Of a DNA stretch of 64,000 bases, positions 18,293 through 27,444 are shown in pieces. The stretch covers positions 124,001 through 188,000 of the forward strand of contig CAVOYQ010000006.1 of NCBI GenBank assembly GCA_963700705.1, given 5' to 3'. The position numbers and the translations under genes were made by a program. Every line of letters starts with the position of its first letter. Position 1 is the stretch's first letter. This DNA comes from JAHEFT01 sp963700705. GTDB lineage: Bacteria > Pseudomonadota > Gammaproteobacteria > Xanthomonadales > SZUA-36. The notes beneath the pieces were generated by a model. It was given only the letters and a program-made list of their open reading frames with translations, was not told the origin of the DNA and searched no databases.

Positions 18293-18898
18293 ATGCAAGT
18301 GAAAACGGCACTCTGTGCAACACTTTTGATTGGTGCGGCCGCATTCAATACCGCAAATGCCATGGACCAGGGCGATTGGCTGATCCGGGCCGGCGGCTCC
18401 TATGTCGACCCCAAGTCCAACAATAACGAGATTGTAAAGGTTGATTCCGCTGCCAGCTTCACTTTCAATGTCTCCTACATGATGACCGACGCCTGGGCCG
18501 TCGAGGTGCTCGCGGCATGGCCGTTCAAGCACGATATCGAACTGCTTGACGGCACCAAGGTGGCATCGACCAAGCACCTTCCACCCACCGTCAGCCTGCA
18601 ATACCACTGGGCGCCGCATTCGATGTTCCAGCCCTATATCGGAGTCGGGGTGAATTACACGGAATTTTTTGATGAGAAGACCTACGGACCGTTGACCGGA
18701 GTTGACCTTAAACTGAAAAGCAGCTGGGGCTGGGCCGGCGACATCGGTGCGGACCTGATGCTGAACGACAACTGGTTCCTGAATGGCAGTATTCGCTATA
18801 TCGACATCAAGACCAATGCCGAACTCGACGGCGCATCCATCGGCAAGGTAAACATCAGCCCCTGGGTGTACAGCGCCAATGTAGGCTTCCGCTTCTGA
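18293..18898 (+). CDS. ompW: OmpW-family outer membrane beta-barrel protein
   Basis: A 201-residue eight-stranded outer-membrane barrel. The signal peptide MQVKTALCATLLIGAAAF ends near ANA-MD. Mature features fit OmpW: GDWLIRAGGSYVDP at the N-terminus, FTFNVSYMMTDAWAVEV, YQPYIGVGVNYT-like strand and a terminal aromatic (GFRF) needed for barrel assembly. OmpW proteins carry small hydrophobic molecules or respond to stress; the exact substrate is not predictable. Strong AAGGAG upstream and an intrinsic terminator directly downstream show a single-gene transcript. Confidence 0.93.
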   Translation: MQVKTALCATLLIGAAAFNTANAMDQGDWLIRAGGSYVDPKSNNNEIVKVDSAASFTFNVSYMMTDAWAVEVLAAWPFKHDIELLDGTKVASTKHLPPTVSLQYHWAPHSMFQPYIGVGVNYTEFFDEKTYGPLTGVDLKLKSSWGWAGDIGADLMLNDNWFLNGSIRYIDIKTNAELDGASIGKVNISPWVYSANVGFRF

Positions 18899-18920
18899 GG
18901 CCGGTTTTTACCCGAAGCAA

Positions 18921-18944
18921 GGGGCCGCATGCGGCCCCTTTTTT
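18921..18944 (+). terminator. Intrinsic terminator of ompW
   Basis: GGGGCCGC/GCGGCCCC stem (18921-18938) with a two-base centre followed by six T residues, 22 bp after the ompW stop. With A residues on the other side it may also serve the convergent gene. Confidence 0.88.
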
Positions 18945-18955
18945 GGGTGGAAAGA

Positions 18956-19762
18956 CTAACCGTTATCGCCCCAGCAGCGGACCAGGCAAACCGGGCAGCG
19001 CAGCCGCTGGCGCAATATACGCAAAATGTCAGGGTCCATGAATTCAGCTGTTGCACCAAGCACCAGCATGGAAGCGCTTTCCGATTGAACCGATTCGATC
19101 AATGAACCGACATTCAACCGGGACATGGTGCGAACACGCCCCGGGCGGGCCGGCAGAAGCGCCACCAGGTGCTCCAGTTCTTCTGCATCGGTGGCGGCTG
19201 CAGGGGTAAGCAATACCGTCAGGCGGCTCATGTCGCCACCGGCCAGGTGTGAAGCTGCGACCAACGCCCCTCTCCCGGATTCAAGGTCGCCAAAGGCAAC
19301 CACGATGCGCGGCGCCGACCTGGCCTTGTACGGCCTGGAAGACATCGCCGCAGCCATGGTCCGTACCGGCTCGAATACGGTGACGTCTGACTGGCTCGCT
19401 GTTTCAAGCAACAGGTTTACCGCGGATCCGCGCACATTCCGGAAAGAATGGGCAACACCGGCACGCTTGGCAAGCACCGACAGGGCCCGCTGTGCGGTCC
19501 GCATGCGCAGTGCCAGAACCCGGTCAAACTGGTCGCTGTTGAATTCCCGGACGCTGAAGGTTACACGGCATAATTCTTTGACGAACGGCAGGTCAGCAGC
19601 ATGTTTCAGCTCGGCTTCTTCGAGGAAAACACCCTGCATTTCGACTGCCTTGTCCCGGCCCAGCAGGGGCAGAATTACATCGAGCAGGTTCCGGCTGGAG
19701 CCTCCCGGTCCGAGGATGACGGAAACGCGACGAATGATTTTCTCAGGAGGATTTGCCTTCAT
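18956..19762 (-). CDS. Universal-stress-protein-like protein coupled to a Lon-like protease
   Basis: A 268-residue protein from MKANPPEKIIRRV. Two repeated alpha/beta segments are visible: an N-terminal RRVSVILGPGGSSRNLLDVILPL and a C-terminal APRIVVAFGDLESGRGALVAASHLAG followed by SMLVLGATAEFMDPDILRI. These resemble tandem USP domains, but nucleotide-binding glycines are weak, so the family assignment is tentative. The frame extends to 19933, but the chosen ATG has AGGAGG nine bases upstream, lies within the last 20 bp of the protease gene and implies translational coupling. It might regulate or partner the protease; no direct evidence. Confidence 0.6.
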   Translation of the reverse strand: MKANPPEKIIRRVSVILGPGGSSRNLLDVILPLLGRDKAVEMQGVFLEEAELKHAADLPFVKELCRVTFSVREFNSDQFDRVLALRMRTAQRALSVLAKRAGVAHSFRNVRGSAVNLLLETASQSDVTVFEPVRTMAAAMSSRPYKARSAPRIVVAFGDLESGRGALVAASHLAGGDMSRLTVLLTPAAATDAEELEHLVALLPARPGRVRTMSRLNVGSLIESVQSESASMLVLGATAEFMDPDILRILRQRLRCPVCLVRCWGDNG

Positions 19763-22193
19763 CAGCTTTATCGTCCTCCTTTGATCCGGATTTACCAAAA
19801 GCGCGCCGTTTTTCAGACAACTCCAGCAGACGATCATGAACCCTGCGGTTGATGCTGTTCTTGGGAAACTCACCCTTGCTGTTTTTTTCGCCTGCAGGTT
19901 TACCGGTGAGAATCGACAGCGCCTGGTCGACATGGTCGACCGGGTAAACCCGGAACTGTTTCGCCTTGATGGCTTTGACCACGTCGTCCCTGAGCATCAG
20001 GTGTTTTACATTGGCCATCGGAATCAGGACCCCCTGTTCACCACTCAGGCCCCGTTGCTGGCAAATATCGAAAAAGCCTTCGATTTTCTCGTTGACGCCG
20101 CCAATGGCCTGGATCCTGCCATGCTGGTCAATGGACCCGGTCATCGCAAGCGATTGCATCAGCGGGATCTTGGCAATAGCCGAAACCAGCACGCAAAGCT
20201 CGGCAGCGGACGCACTGTCGCCGTCAACACCACCGTAGGATTGTTCAAACACCAGGCTGGCCGACAGGGAAAGCGGTGTGTCCGAAAGGTAGTGGGAGCC
20301 GAGGAATCCGGACAGGATCAGCACGCCTTTTGAATGTAACGGCCCGCCCAGCTTGACTTCGCGCTCAATATCGATGACCTCTCCTGACCCCAGTTTGATG
20401 GCAGCTGTGATCCGTTGCGGACGTCCGAAGGCGAAGTCGCCGACCTGCATCACGGCGAGTCCGTTAACCTGGCCAATGCGGGCGCCGGACGTTTCGACCA
20501 GGAACGTTTCGCGCAGCAACTCTTCCTGCATCCGGTCCCGTATGCGACTGGAACGCCTGATACGGCCGTCGATGGCCTTCTGCACGTCCTCCGCACCGAT
20601 CAAAGCCTTTCCGGCCTGTCCCGCCCAGTAATCGGCTTCCCGGACCAGGTCGAGCGAATGCTCGATGTCGGTGGAAAGGCGTTCGCTGTCACCCAGCCGG
20701 CGGGCGCTGTCCTCGACCAGGCGGGCAACACCTTCGCGACTGAGGTGTCTCAGCTTGTCGGTGCGGATCGTGGTGGCCAGCCAGCGGGACAGGTTTTCGA
20801 TGTTCTCACCGGTCAATCTCATCTGGTCTTCGAAATCGGCGGGGATTTTGAACAACTCGGAAAACTCGGGGTCGTACTGCTCCAGCAGGTAGTAGTAAAT
20901 CCTTTCACCGATCAGGATGACCTTCAGGTTCAGCGGTATGGACTCCGGCTCGAGGGTCACGGTGCTGAGCAGACCCAGATCGTCAGCCAGCGAGCGGATT
21001 CTCAATTCCCTGGATTTCAACGCGGCCTTGAGCCCATCCCAGGCCAGCGGATAGGTCAGCAACTTGACGGCATCGATCACCAGGTAGCCGCCGTTGGCGC
21101 GGTGCAGGGCGCCGGGCCGGATCAGGCTGAAATTGGTGACCAGCGACCCGAACTCGGATTCGTGCTCGATCCGGCCGATCAATTCGACAAAGCTGGGCTT
21201 GTCTTCAAAAACGACCGGTGCGCCGGTTAATTCGCTCTGGTCGACGAGGACATTGATCCCGTACCGGCGCATGGCGTCCGATTCCTTGGACTCGATCACC
21301 TGCTGAAGCTGGGCCGGCATTCCCTGGCCTTCCGGCGTATGCAAAAACAACCCGACGTTGTCGATGATATCGCCCTGCATCTGCTCGAGGTGCTCAACGA
21401 CAGCCGGAATATCACGGTACTTCTGAACCAGTTCATCAACCAGGCCGCTGACGGCCAGCCCGGCCACGTCGCGCTCCAATTGGCGAATTTTCTGCCTCAT
21501 TTCGCGTGCCCGCTTGGGCATGGAACGCATCACCTGCTGCAAGCGCAATGTGAGTTTTTCAATCTCCTCGTGGAACTGCTTCTGTTCTTCTTCGGGAAGT
21601 TTCTTGAAATCTTCGCTGCTCAGCGCCTCGCCCTTCCGGATCGGTATGAACGCGATACCCGTCGGGGTTTGTATCACTCCGATTTCGTGTGACTTGGCCT
21701 CTTCTTCGATCTGCTTGAACGCCTCCTCCTGGACTTCCTTGAATTCCTCGGCGATGGCCTCGCGCTGGGCCTGGAAGTCCTCGCTTTCAAAAGCAGCGGG
21801 AATGGCAGTCTGCGCGTCCTGGATCACATGCTCCACGCCAACCCGCAATTCCCGGCTTCGACCGGGAGGAAGGGCAATCGCCCTGGGCTTGCGCGGATCA
21901 TCAAAATTGAAAACATAACACCAGTCTTGCGGAACGGGGCGGCCTGCTGCCGTTTTTTCCAGGAACTGCCGCACAAAGGCATGGCGGCCCGAACCGGGCG
22001 GGCCGAGCACGTACACATTGTGCCCGTCGACACCGATTTCAGTGGCGAAGTGAATCGCTTCCAGCGCCCGCTCCTGGCCGGGAATTTCCTTCAATTCTTC
22101 CAGTTCAGCGGTCGTTTTGAACTTGAGGATTTTCGGATCGCAACGCCGGTAACACAGTTGCGGCGGAAGAGGCTTGCCTGGGTTCACTTTCAT
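19743..22193 (-). CDS. Lon-related ATP-dependent protease (LonB/YcbZ-like, AAA_32)
   Basis: An 816-residue soluble Lon-like protease. The N-terminal AAA core contains GPPGSGRHA at 64-72, in the Walker A position but with Arg-His in place of the usual Lys-Ser/Thr. A long charged coiled coil spans about 165-270. The C-terminal Lon protease domain has the catalytic dyad DGDSAS (Ser660) and VNEKIEG (Lys703). It lacks the N-terminal substrate domain of classical Lon. The lysine-rich tail overlaps the start of a USP-like gene. Divergent from an aldehyde dehydrogenase gene. Targets unknown. Confidence 0.92.
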   Translation of the reverse strand: MKVNPGKPLPPQLCYRRCDPKILKFKTTAELEELKEIPGQERALEAIHFATEIGVDGHNVYVLGPPGSGRHAFVRQFLEKTAAGRPVPQDWCYVFNFDDPRKPRAIALPPGRSRELRVGVEHVIQDAQTAIPAAFESEDFQAQREAIAEEFKEVQEEAFKQIEEEAKSHEIGVIQTPTGIAFIPIRKGEALSSEDFKKLPEEEQKQFHEEIEKLTLRLQQVMRSMPKRAREMRQKIRQLERDVAGLAVSGLVDELVQKYRDIPAVVEHLEQMQGDIIDNVGLFLHTPEGQGMPAQLQQVIESKESDAMRRYGINVLVDQSELTGAPVVFEDKPSFVELIGRIEHESEFGSLVTNFSLIRPGALHRANGGYLVIDAVKLLTYPLAWDGLKAALKSRELRIRSLADDLGLLSTVTLEPESIPLNLKVILIGERIYYYLLEQYDPEFSELFKIPADFEDQMRLTGENIENLSRWLATTIRTDKLRHLSREGVARLVEDSARRLGDSERLSTDIEHSLDLVREADYWAGQAGKALIGAEDVQKAIDGRIRRSSRIRDRMQEELLRETFLVETSGARIGQVNGLAVMQVGDFAFGRPQRITAAIKLGSGEVIDIEREVKLGGPLHSKGVLILSGFLGSHYLSDTPLSLSASLVFEQSYGGVDGDSASAAELCVLVSAIAKIPLMQSLAMTGSIDQHGRIQAIGGVNEKIEGFFDICQQRGLSGEQGVLIPMANVKHLMLRDDVVKAIKAKQFRVYPVDHVDQALSILTGKPAGEKNSKGEFPKNSINRRVHDRLLELSEKRRAFGKSGSKEDDKADEGKSS

Positions 22194-22385
22194 ATCTGTC
22201 AGTAGCTCAACTAACCCATGTCGGTGAGATTATTATCGTGGCACCATCCAGCAAGCCAATAAAGGCCAATCTGCCTTTCTGACGACCCAAATCAGGAACG
22301 CGTCTGACGCGCGCCGGCAGACCGTTAGTCGCCGGTTGCCCCTGCTTTCAGATAGAATGGAAGTACCAGCCTCAGGGACAAGTCC
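22194..22385. promoter_or_regulatory. Divergent intergenic region, Lon-like protease / aldehyde dehydrogenase
   Basis: A 192-bp gap that must contain both promoters. CAGATAGAATGG near 22351 contains a TAGAAT that could be a -10 for the dehydrogenase, without a clear -35. No repeat or hairpin stands out. Confidence 0.35.
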
Positions 22386-23858
22386 ATGAACCAAGCCGTT
22401 GAAACGATGAATCCAGCAGCTGCCCCGGCCGAAGATATTTCCCGGCAAATCGCAGCCGCTTTAAACACCGCATTTCAGAAACAAAGGCAGTCCTATCTTG
22501 CAGACCCGGTACCCGGCCTGGAACAACGCCGGGAAGACCTGCGTGCCCTGAAGCGTATGCTGAGTGAGAACCTCGATGAAATTGTCAATGCCATCAGCGA
22601 GGACTACGGCAACCGTTCCCGGCATGAAAGCCTGTTTGCCGAGGTCATCGCGGTAACGGACGGTATCAATGATGCCATCAAGCAACTCGGGAAATGGATG
22701 AAGCCGCAGAAGCGGCACGTTGACCTGACCCTGTACCCCGGGGGTAAAAATCGCGTTTTTCCGCAACCCCTGGGCGTCGTTGGACTGATCATTCCGTGGA
22801 ATTTTCCGGTTAACCTGTCATTTTCACAATTGACCGGAGCGTTCGCTGCCGGCAACCGCGCGATGGTTAAAATGTCCGAAAACTCGATTGCATTGTCGCG
22901 CCTGCTGATCAAGCTTTCCCCGCGCTATTTCCCGGTGGAGAAGCTGATGTGGTTCGAGGAAACCGGCGGTGTCGGTATTGAATTTTCGCAGCTGCCTTTC
23001 GACCTGATCATGTTTACCGGGTCGGGGCAGACCGGGCGCGCGGTAATGGCTTCGGCTGCAAAAAACCTGACGCCCGTCGTGCTGGAACTCGGCGGTAAAT
23101 CGCCCGCGATCATCGACCCCGAATTCCCGCTGGAAAAAGCCGTAGAACGGATATTGTTCGTCAAACAATTCAACGCCGGCCAGATCTGCACCAACGTTGA
23201 CTATGTATTCGTCCACGAGAGCCAGCGCGAAGCCTTTATTCAAAAGTGCCGTGAATGGGTTGAAAAGCACATCCCGGACATCAACAGCAAGGACTATACA
23301 TCGATCATCGACGACCGTTCGTTCCAGCGCCTTGAAGAAACCCTGGCGGACGCCCGTGAAAAAGGCGCAACCGTTGTCAACCTGTCAGGCAACCAGCCCG
23401 GTAATCGTGAATCGCGCAAAATGCCGGTTCACCTGGTACTGGACACCACCGCCAACATGACCCTGCGCAACCGCGAAACGTTCGGTCCGATCCTGATGGT
23501 GCTCATCTACGGCAACCCCGAAGAGGTCATCAAGTACATCAACGGGCAGGACCGCCCGCTGGCGCTTTATCCGTTCACCAAAAACAAGGAATTGTGCCAG
23601 TTGTACATCGACCGGATCATGTCCGGCGGCGTGACGGTCAATGACGCCCTGTTCCACGTGGCCCAGCACGACATGCCTTTCGGCGGTGTCGGGCCCAGCG
23701 GCATGGGGCATTACCATGGCTACGAGGGTTTTGTGACCTTCTCCAAGATGCGTCCGGTGTTTTACCAGGCCAATTTCTCGTCGATGAAGTTCCTGGCCCC
23801 GCCCTACGGCATATTCGCGACCAAAGTCTTCAACTTCCTGGTGAAATTAAAGGGTTGA
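22386..23858 (+). CDS. Coniferyl-aldehyde-type aldehyde dehydrogenase
   Basis: A 490-residue NAD(P)-dependent aldehyde dehydrogenase of the CalB/class-3-like branch, oxidising aromatic or fatty aldehydes to acids. Conserved elements are IIPWNFPVNLSF, VLELGGKSP (general base Glu234), QFNAGQICTN (nucleophile Cys268) and PFGGVGPSGMGHYHG. Family members act on coniferyl aldehyde in phenylpropanoid breakdown, but equally on long-chain aldehydes, and the neighbours give no clue. ATG at 22386 gives a short extra N-terminus; Met8 is an alternative. A REP pair follows the stop. Confidence 0.9.
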   Translation: MNQAVETMNPAAAPAEDISRQIAAALNTAFQKQRQSYLADPVPGLEQRREDLRALKRMLSENLDEIVNAISEDYGNRSRHESLFAEVIAVTDGINDAIKQLGKWMKPQKRHVDLTLYPGGKNRVFPQPLGVVGLIIPWNFPVNLSFSQLTGAFAAGNRAMVKMSENSIALSRLLIKLSPRYFPVEKLMWFEETGGVGIEFSQLPFDLIMFTGSGQTGRAVMASAAKNLTPVVLELGGKSPAIIDPEFPLEKAVERILFVKQFNAGQICTNVDYVFVHESQREAFIQKCREWVEKHIPDINSKDYTSIIDDRSFQRLEETLADAREKGATVVNLSGNQPGNRESRKMPVHLVLDTTANMTLRNRETFGPILMVLIYGNPEEVIKYINGQDRPLALYPFTKNKELCQLYIDRIMSGGVTVNDALFHVAQHDMPFGGVGPSGMGHYHGYEGFVTFSKMRPVFYQANFSSMKFLAPPYGIFATKVFNFLVKLKG

Positions 23859-23860
23859 TT

Positions 23861-23927
23861 GTAGGAGCGAATTCATTCGCGATTTTTGTGTTAGACCGAA
23901 AAAAATCGCGAATGAATTCGCTCCTAC
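23861..23927. repeat. REP-type palindromic pair (copy 6, near-perfect)
   Basis: Arms of about 26 bp, GTAGGAGCGAATTCATTCGCGA plus TTTT on the left and the exact complement on the right, around a short centre (GTGTTAGACCG). It lies between the stops of the convergent aldehyde dehydrogenase and tyrA genes. The most symmetrical copy in the window. Confidence 0.85.
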
Positions 23928-23930
23928 AAC

Positions 23931-25040
23931 TTACTTACGGATTCGCTCGTTGGCGATTTGCATGGCCCGGGTCCAGCTGTCTTCGTCCTCGTCACGCACT
24001 GAACGCGCCAGACTATCGAATACCCGCCTGAAGTGATCAACCACGTCACCCGTCATCCGGTTACCCTGTTGAATTTCATAGTAAAGATGCGGGTTTTCGG
24101 AAACCACCTGCGAGGCCACTTTCAACTGGGCGTTGAACGTGCTGCTGGAAATCTGCCGTAACAGCGGCACGGCTTCGCCGCTCTCAGCCAGGGCGCTGGC
24201 GAACGCAATATTGACCAGGTGAGACAGGCCCAGCACCCAGGCCATGACTTCGTCGTGCTCATCCAGGCTCAGATCCACGCATTCGGCCGCGGTGTGTGCG
24301 AACAGGGCGCGGGCTTCGGACAGCGCCTCGCTGTTTCCGATGTCCACGAACAGGATGTGCCGGCCCGACAGGCCGATTTCATTGGGGCCGAACATCGGGT
24401 GAACCGAGCAGACCTTGCACCCGGTTTCAGCCAGGGCTTCAAGCCCCGTTCGCATCGGACTCTTGAGCGAACCGATATCGAAGATCAGGCCGCGCGGCTT
24501 CAATTCGGCCAGGCGGTGCAGGATGTCATTGGAAGGCCGCAGCGGAACGGCAACGACTACCAGGTCGTAATCATCGACGTGGCGCTCCCATTCGTCCACT
24601 TGCCCGAACGGCGTTTCCTTTTTCACCGGGTCGGCCACGTCAACGCGATAACCGACCATGTCGAGGTAACGCGACATCCATTCGCCCATCCGGCCAAGAC
24701 CGCCGATCACCAGGGCGCGCTTGCCGGCCCCGTGATCAGACTGCACCAGCTTGTAGGCTTCCTGCTTGCCGAGCGAATGGTGAATCAGGGTTTCCAGCAC
24801 ATCCCGGGCGAGTGCGCCGGACAGCCCGCGGGACTCGGCTCTCGCCATCCCCTGGTCAATCACTTCACGCTCCCGGGCGTAGTGCCGCAACGGCGCACCG
24901 GTTTTCAATTTGTGTTCGCCGATCACGGTAACTACTTCCTGCCGTTCGGCGATCAGGTCGATAATACCGCTGTCGATTTCATCCAGCCGATTTCTCAGAT
25001 CCAACAGTTCATCGGCGGTCAGGGGTGGTTTGACAGGCAT
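23931..25040 (-). CDS. tyrA: Bifunctional chorismate mutase / prephenate dehydrogenase (T-protein)
   Basis: A 369-residue enzyme of tyrosine synthesis. The N-terminal AroQ chorismate mutase (residues 1-90) shows LRNRLDEIDSGIIDLIAER and the Lys in GEHKLKTG. The C-terminal prephenate dehydrogenase has the NAD-binding VIGGLGRMGEWMSRYL, DIGSLKSP and the catalytic-histidine region SVHPMFGP. This fused arrangement is typical of Gammaproteobacteria. It forms no obvious operon. It links biosynthetically to the tyrosine-degrading genes near 4-6 kb. Confidence 0.95.
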   Translation of the reverse strand: MPVKPPLTADELLDLRNRLDEIDSGIIDLIAERQEVVTVIGEHKLKTGAPLRHYAREREVIDQGMARAESRGLSGALARDVLETLIHHSLGKQEAYKLVQSDHGAGKRALVIGGLGRMGEWMSRYLDMVGYRVDVADPVKKETPFGQVDEWERHVDDYDLVVVAVPLRPSNDILHRLAELKPRGLIFDIGSLKSPMRTGLEALAETGCKVCSVHPMFGPNEIGLSGRHILFVDIGNSEALSEARALFAHTAAECVDLSLDEHDEVMAWVLGLSHLVNIAFASALAESGEAVPLLRQISSSTFNAQLKVASQVVSENPHLYYEIQQGNRMTGDVVDHFRRVFDSLARSVRDEDEDSWTRAMQIANERIRK

Positions 25041-25090
25041 CGTTTTGGGTTCTGAATTTAGCGAACGGGATTGGTGCGCGGCATTCTAAG

Positions 25091-26029
25091 CTACATTCCC
25101 CAATTAATCGACCAGGCGGCGATTAACGAATTGTAACTGGACCCCGTGGCGGTGTGGGTGTCACAGGAAAAATAGCTTAACTTGACGCCCTGTTGCGCGT
25201 TGATTGGAACACCCAGGCTGAGGGCGGTATAGAGGGTACGCTGGTCGTCATCCTTGGATACGCCGTTGATCTCTGACCGCCCTCCATAGGCATAGCCGAG
25301 GCTGGCGCTGGCCCACCAACCGGGTTTGAACGAGTAGATGACGTGTCCCTGGGAAAACCAGAGCGGATTCCGTTTAAGCTGGTTGCCATTCCAGAATTCG
25401 TCATTGGCCTGGCTCAGGAACACGGACCCGGTCAGTTCGAACTGCCACTTGTTGTGCTGGTGCAATACACCCAGTTGCGGGCGAATGGTAATGCGGTTGT
25501 TGCCCAGGTTGATCAGCTTTTGCTCGTTGTAGTCACCAAACGGAAGTATGACGCCGATCGCGGCGCCAATGGTCGTGTCTACCGGGTGTTCACGCCTGTA
25601 CTGGACATATTCCTTACCGCGCAGCGGCGGAGCGCCGTACAGGTTGATCGAAAACCGCATGAACGGATCCATGAACCCCTGGCGCCGCACGACCGTGTCG
25701 ACGCCATCCACCAGGCCCTCCCAGCGCCCTCGAGCATAAGGGGCATTGAAATCAAACCGCGCTGATTTTCCGAATAACTCAAAACTACGGGTATAACCAA
25801 TCCCCGCGACCCACATATCAAATTTTCCATTTTCGATGCGCAGAACCGGGTCGAAAGCGATGTTGCCATCTGTCCAGGCAGTAGCCACACCCAGTACATT
25901 CAAGCCAATGGGAAGGTGTGACCAGCGCCTGGGTTCCAGGTCCTGGGCGCGGATTTCAGTGGGAAAAGACGCCTGCAAAATCAGCAAAAAGCCGATCGCA
26001 AGCAAGCACTGTCCGATGCGCTCAAACAT
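25091..26029 (-). CDS. Outer-membrane transporter-like protein (phenol MetA-pathway family)
   Basis: Currently in one frame with the upstream sulfotransferase, but it begins naturally at MFERIGQCLLAIGFLLIL, a signal peptide ending near IRAQ-DL, giving 312 residues. The mature part has HLPIGLNVLGVATAWTDGNI and repeated amphipathic strands with aromatic girdles (FSINLYGAPPL, SASLGYAYGGRSE) ending in AWSINWGM, typical of the Phenol_MetA_deg outer-membrane barrel family. Function in the family is loosely defined (possible export or uptake of hydrophobic compounds). Last gene of a minus-strand cluster. No clear Shine-Dalgarno. Confidence 0.7.
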   Translation of the reverse strand: MFERIGQCLLAIGFLLILQASFPTEIRAQDLEPRRWSHLPIGLNVLGVATAWTDGNIAFDPVLRIENGKFDMWVAGIGYTRSFELFGKSARFDFNAPYARGRWEGLVDGVDTVVRRQGFMDPFMRFSINLYGAPPLRGKEYVQYRREHPVDTTIGAAIGVILPFGDYNEQKLINLGNNRITIRPQLGVLHQHNKWQFELTGSVFLSQANDEFWNGNQLKRNPLWFSQGHVIYSFKPGWWASASLGYAYGGRSEINGVSKDDDQRTLYTALSLGVPINAQQGVKLSYFSCDTHTATGSSYNSLIAAWSINWGM

Positions 26030-26049
26030 CGGCTTAAGATAACAAAAAA

Positions 26050-26734
26050 TCAAAACGTGTACCCAAACATTTCGATATCTTTGCGGTAATAGTCGAGCCA
26101 CCGCCGCCCGGGTTTCATCGTCATAAAAATCAGCCATTTCCCGGCACTGATTTTCACCATTCCTGAAGACAAAATTCCTGATTTTTCTTTTCAGATCCCG
26201 TGACTTCTTGTCGGACTTGTTGCGGTGTGGCAAATGGGAATCGGTGATTTCCAGGTGTTGGCAGACCCGGTCAAAATCCTGTTGCAGCGATTCAAAGCGG
26301 CCGACAAAGTCGACCAGCAGATTCCCCTGACGGTCGTACAGCATGTCGAATTGCGGCATCACGTGGCGATACTTGTCGCCCCACCCCGGTTCCGGGATCT
26401 TGTTCAGCACGAAATCACGGAAGCTAAAGTGGTGAAGGTAGTTGCGGTATCGGTATTCCGACAGGATTCTGTCCCAGGGGTTGCGCACGAAACTGAATTT
26501 GAAAAAGCCCGAATATTCCTCCCGGGACAGGTAACCCCCGTCCACATATTCGGATGCGGAAAGATGCGCCAGTTTCTCCGTTCCGCGGGTGCGGTCGTCG
26601 TTGGCCTGCAAATAGAGCGCTTCGCGGTCTGCATCCCAGTCCAGGTTCAACCGGTCCATGAAAAACTGCTCGATGCTCTGCCCCCCGGTTTTCGGGATGT
26701 GCACGAAAAGGCAGTTGAATTGGCGGCAAATCAT
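26050..26734 (-). CDS. Sulfotransferase (PAPS-dependent, sulfotransferase family 2-like), frameshift at C-terminus
   Basis: Transfers sulfate from PAPS to a carbohydrate or other hydroxyl. The 5'-phosphosulfate loop FVHIPKTGGQS and the 3'-phosphate motif FVRNPWDRILSEYRY are present, as in carbohydrate sulfotransferases. The start MICRQFNCLF at 26734 (GGAA upstream) avoids overlap with the preceding methyltransferase; the frame is open to 26770. A one-base excess near 26092-26100 destroys the end: in the neighbouring frame it reads RWLDYYRKDIEMFGYTF and stops at 26050, the standard C-terminus of this family. Without that repair the protein runs on into the outer-membrane gene, an artefactual fusion. 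Confidence 0.82.
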
Positions 26735-26748
26735 CAGGGGATTCCGGG

Positions 26749-27420
26749 TTAGCGGTGAATCAGGATCCACTTCTGCTTGTGAATTTTTTCCCCCTTCAGT
26801 AATTCAACTTCCAGGCCCCGTGACATGCAGGCCTGCTGAATCCATTTGAAGCTGTGCCGGCAAATTCCCGCTTCGTCCGATTCGTGGGAGCGTCCGATCC
26901 AGATGTCGCCCTTGTAATCGGGTCGAAAAAGATGCGGTGACTTGAACGACGTCAGGAAGCGGGCGCCGGGCCGGGTGAACTGCACAAAGCCGTCCAGCAT
27001 CTTTTCGATGTCCTTTTTGGGCGCATGGGTCCAGATGGAATGGGCGTGAAAATAGTCGAAAGTTTCGCCGAAACCGGAAAAATCATACTGGTCGTTGTGC
27101 AGAAATTTCGGCCGCTTTTCCTCGAACAGGCCCGGTTCAACGAGGTGCTCCACACCGGCATTGAACATGAAGGTATTGGGCTCGACGCCGAAATAGCAGC
27201 CGGGATGAAGGAAATTGATCATCCAGTAACCACCGCAGAGTGCGCCGCAGCCGATGTCCAGCAATTTGTCCCAGGGGTTCAAACCATGCCGGATCAGCGA
27301 TTCGAGTTGCGCCCTGCCGGTTTTCTCGAACCGCTTGATGCCACAGCCGATCTGGGTGGTGACCTGGTACAACGCCTCACCGCGCTCTTGCAGGGATTGT
27401 TTCGGGTTGACCGGGTTCAT
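26749..27420 (-). CDS. Class I SAM-dependent methyltransferase
   Basis: A 223-residue methyltransferase. Motif I KLLDIGCGALCGGYW and the acidic-loop region CYFGVEPN are clear, followed by FDYFHAHSIWTHA and PGARFLTSFKSP. The N-terminal 50 residues are helical. It sits between a glycosyltransferase and a sulfotransferase, all minus strand, so a sugar or lipid-linked intermediate is a sensible but unproven substrate. I do not recognise a specific named enzyme. Confidence 0.82.
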   Translation of the reverse strand: MNPVNPKQSLQERGEALYQVTTQIGCGIKRFEKTGRAQLESLIRHGLNPWDKLLDIGCGALCGGYWMINFLHPGCYFGVEPNTFMFNAGVEHLVEPGLFEEKRPKFLHNDQYDFSGFGETFDYFHAHSIWTHAPKKDIEKMLDGFVQFTRPGARFLTSFKSPHLFRPDYKGDIWIGRSHESDEAGICRHSFKWIQQACMSRGLEVELLKGEKIHKQKWILIHR

Positions 27421-27444
27421 ATTCGGCTCTGCCTTCGATCTTCT

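Noticed and set aside
896..23927. REP units as a CRISPR array
   Set aside because: Copies are dispersed, inverted and separated by whole genes, with no regular spacers and no cas genes.
25091..26770. Genuine sulfotransferase-outer-membrane protein fusion
   Set aside because: The adjacent frame restores a normal sulfotransferase C-terminus and stop at 26050, and the second part has its own signal peptide.
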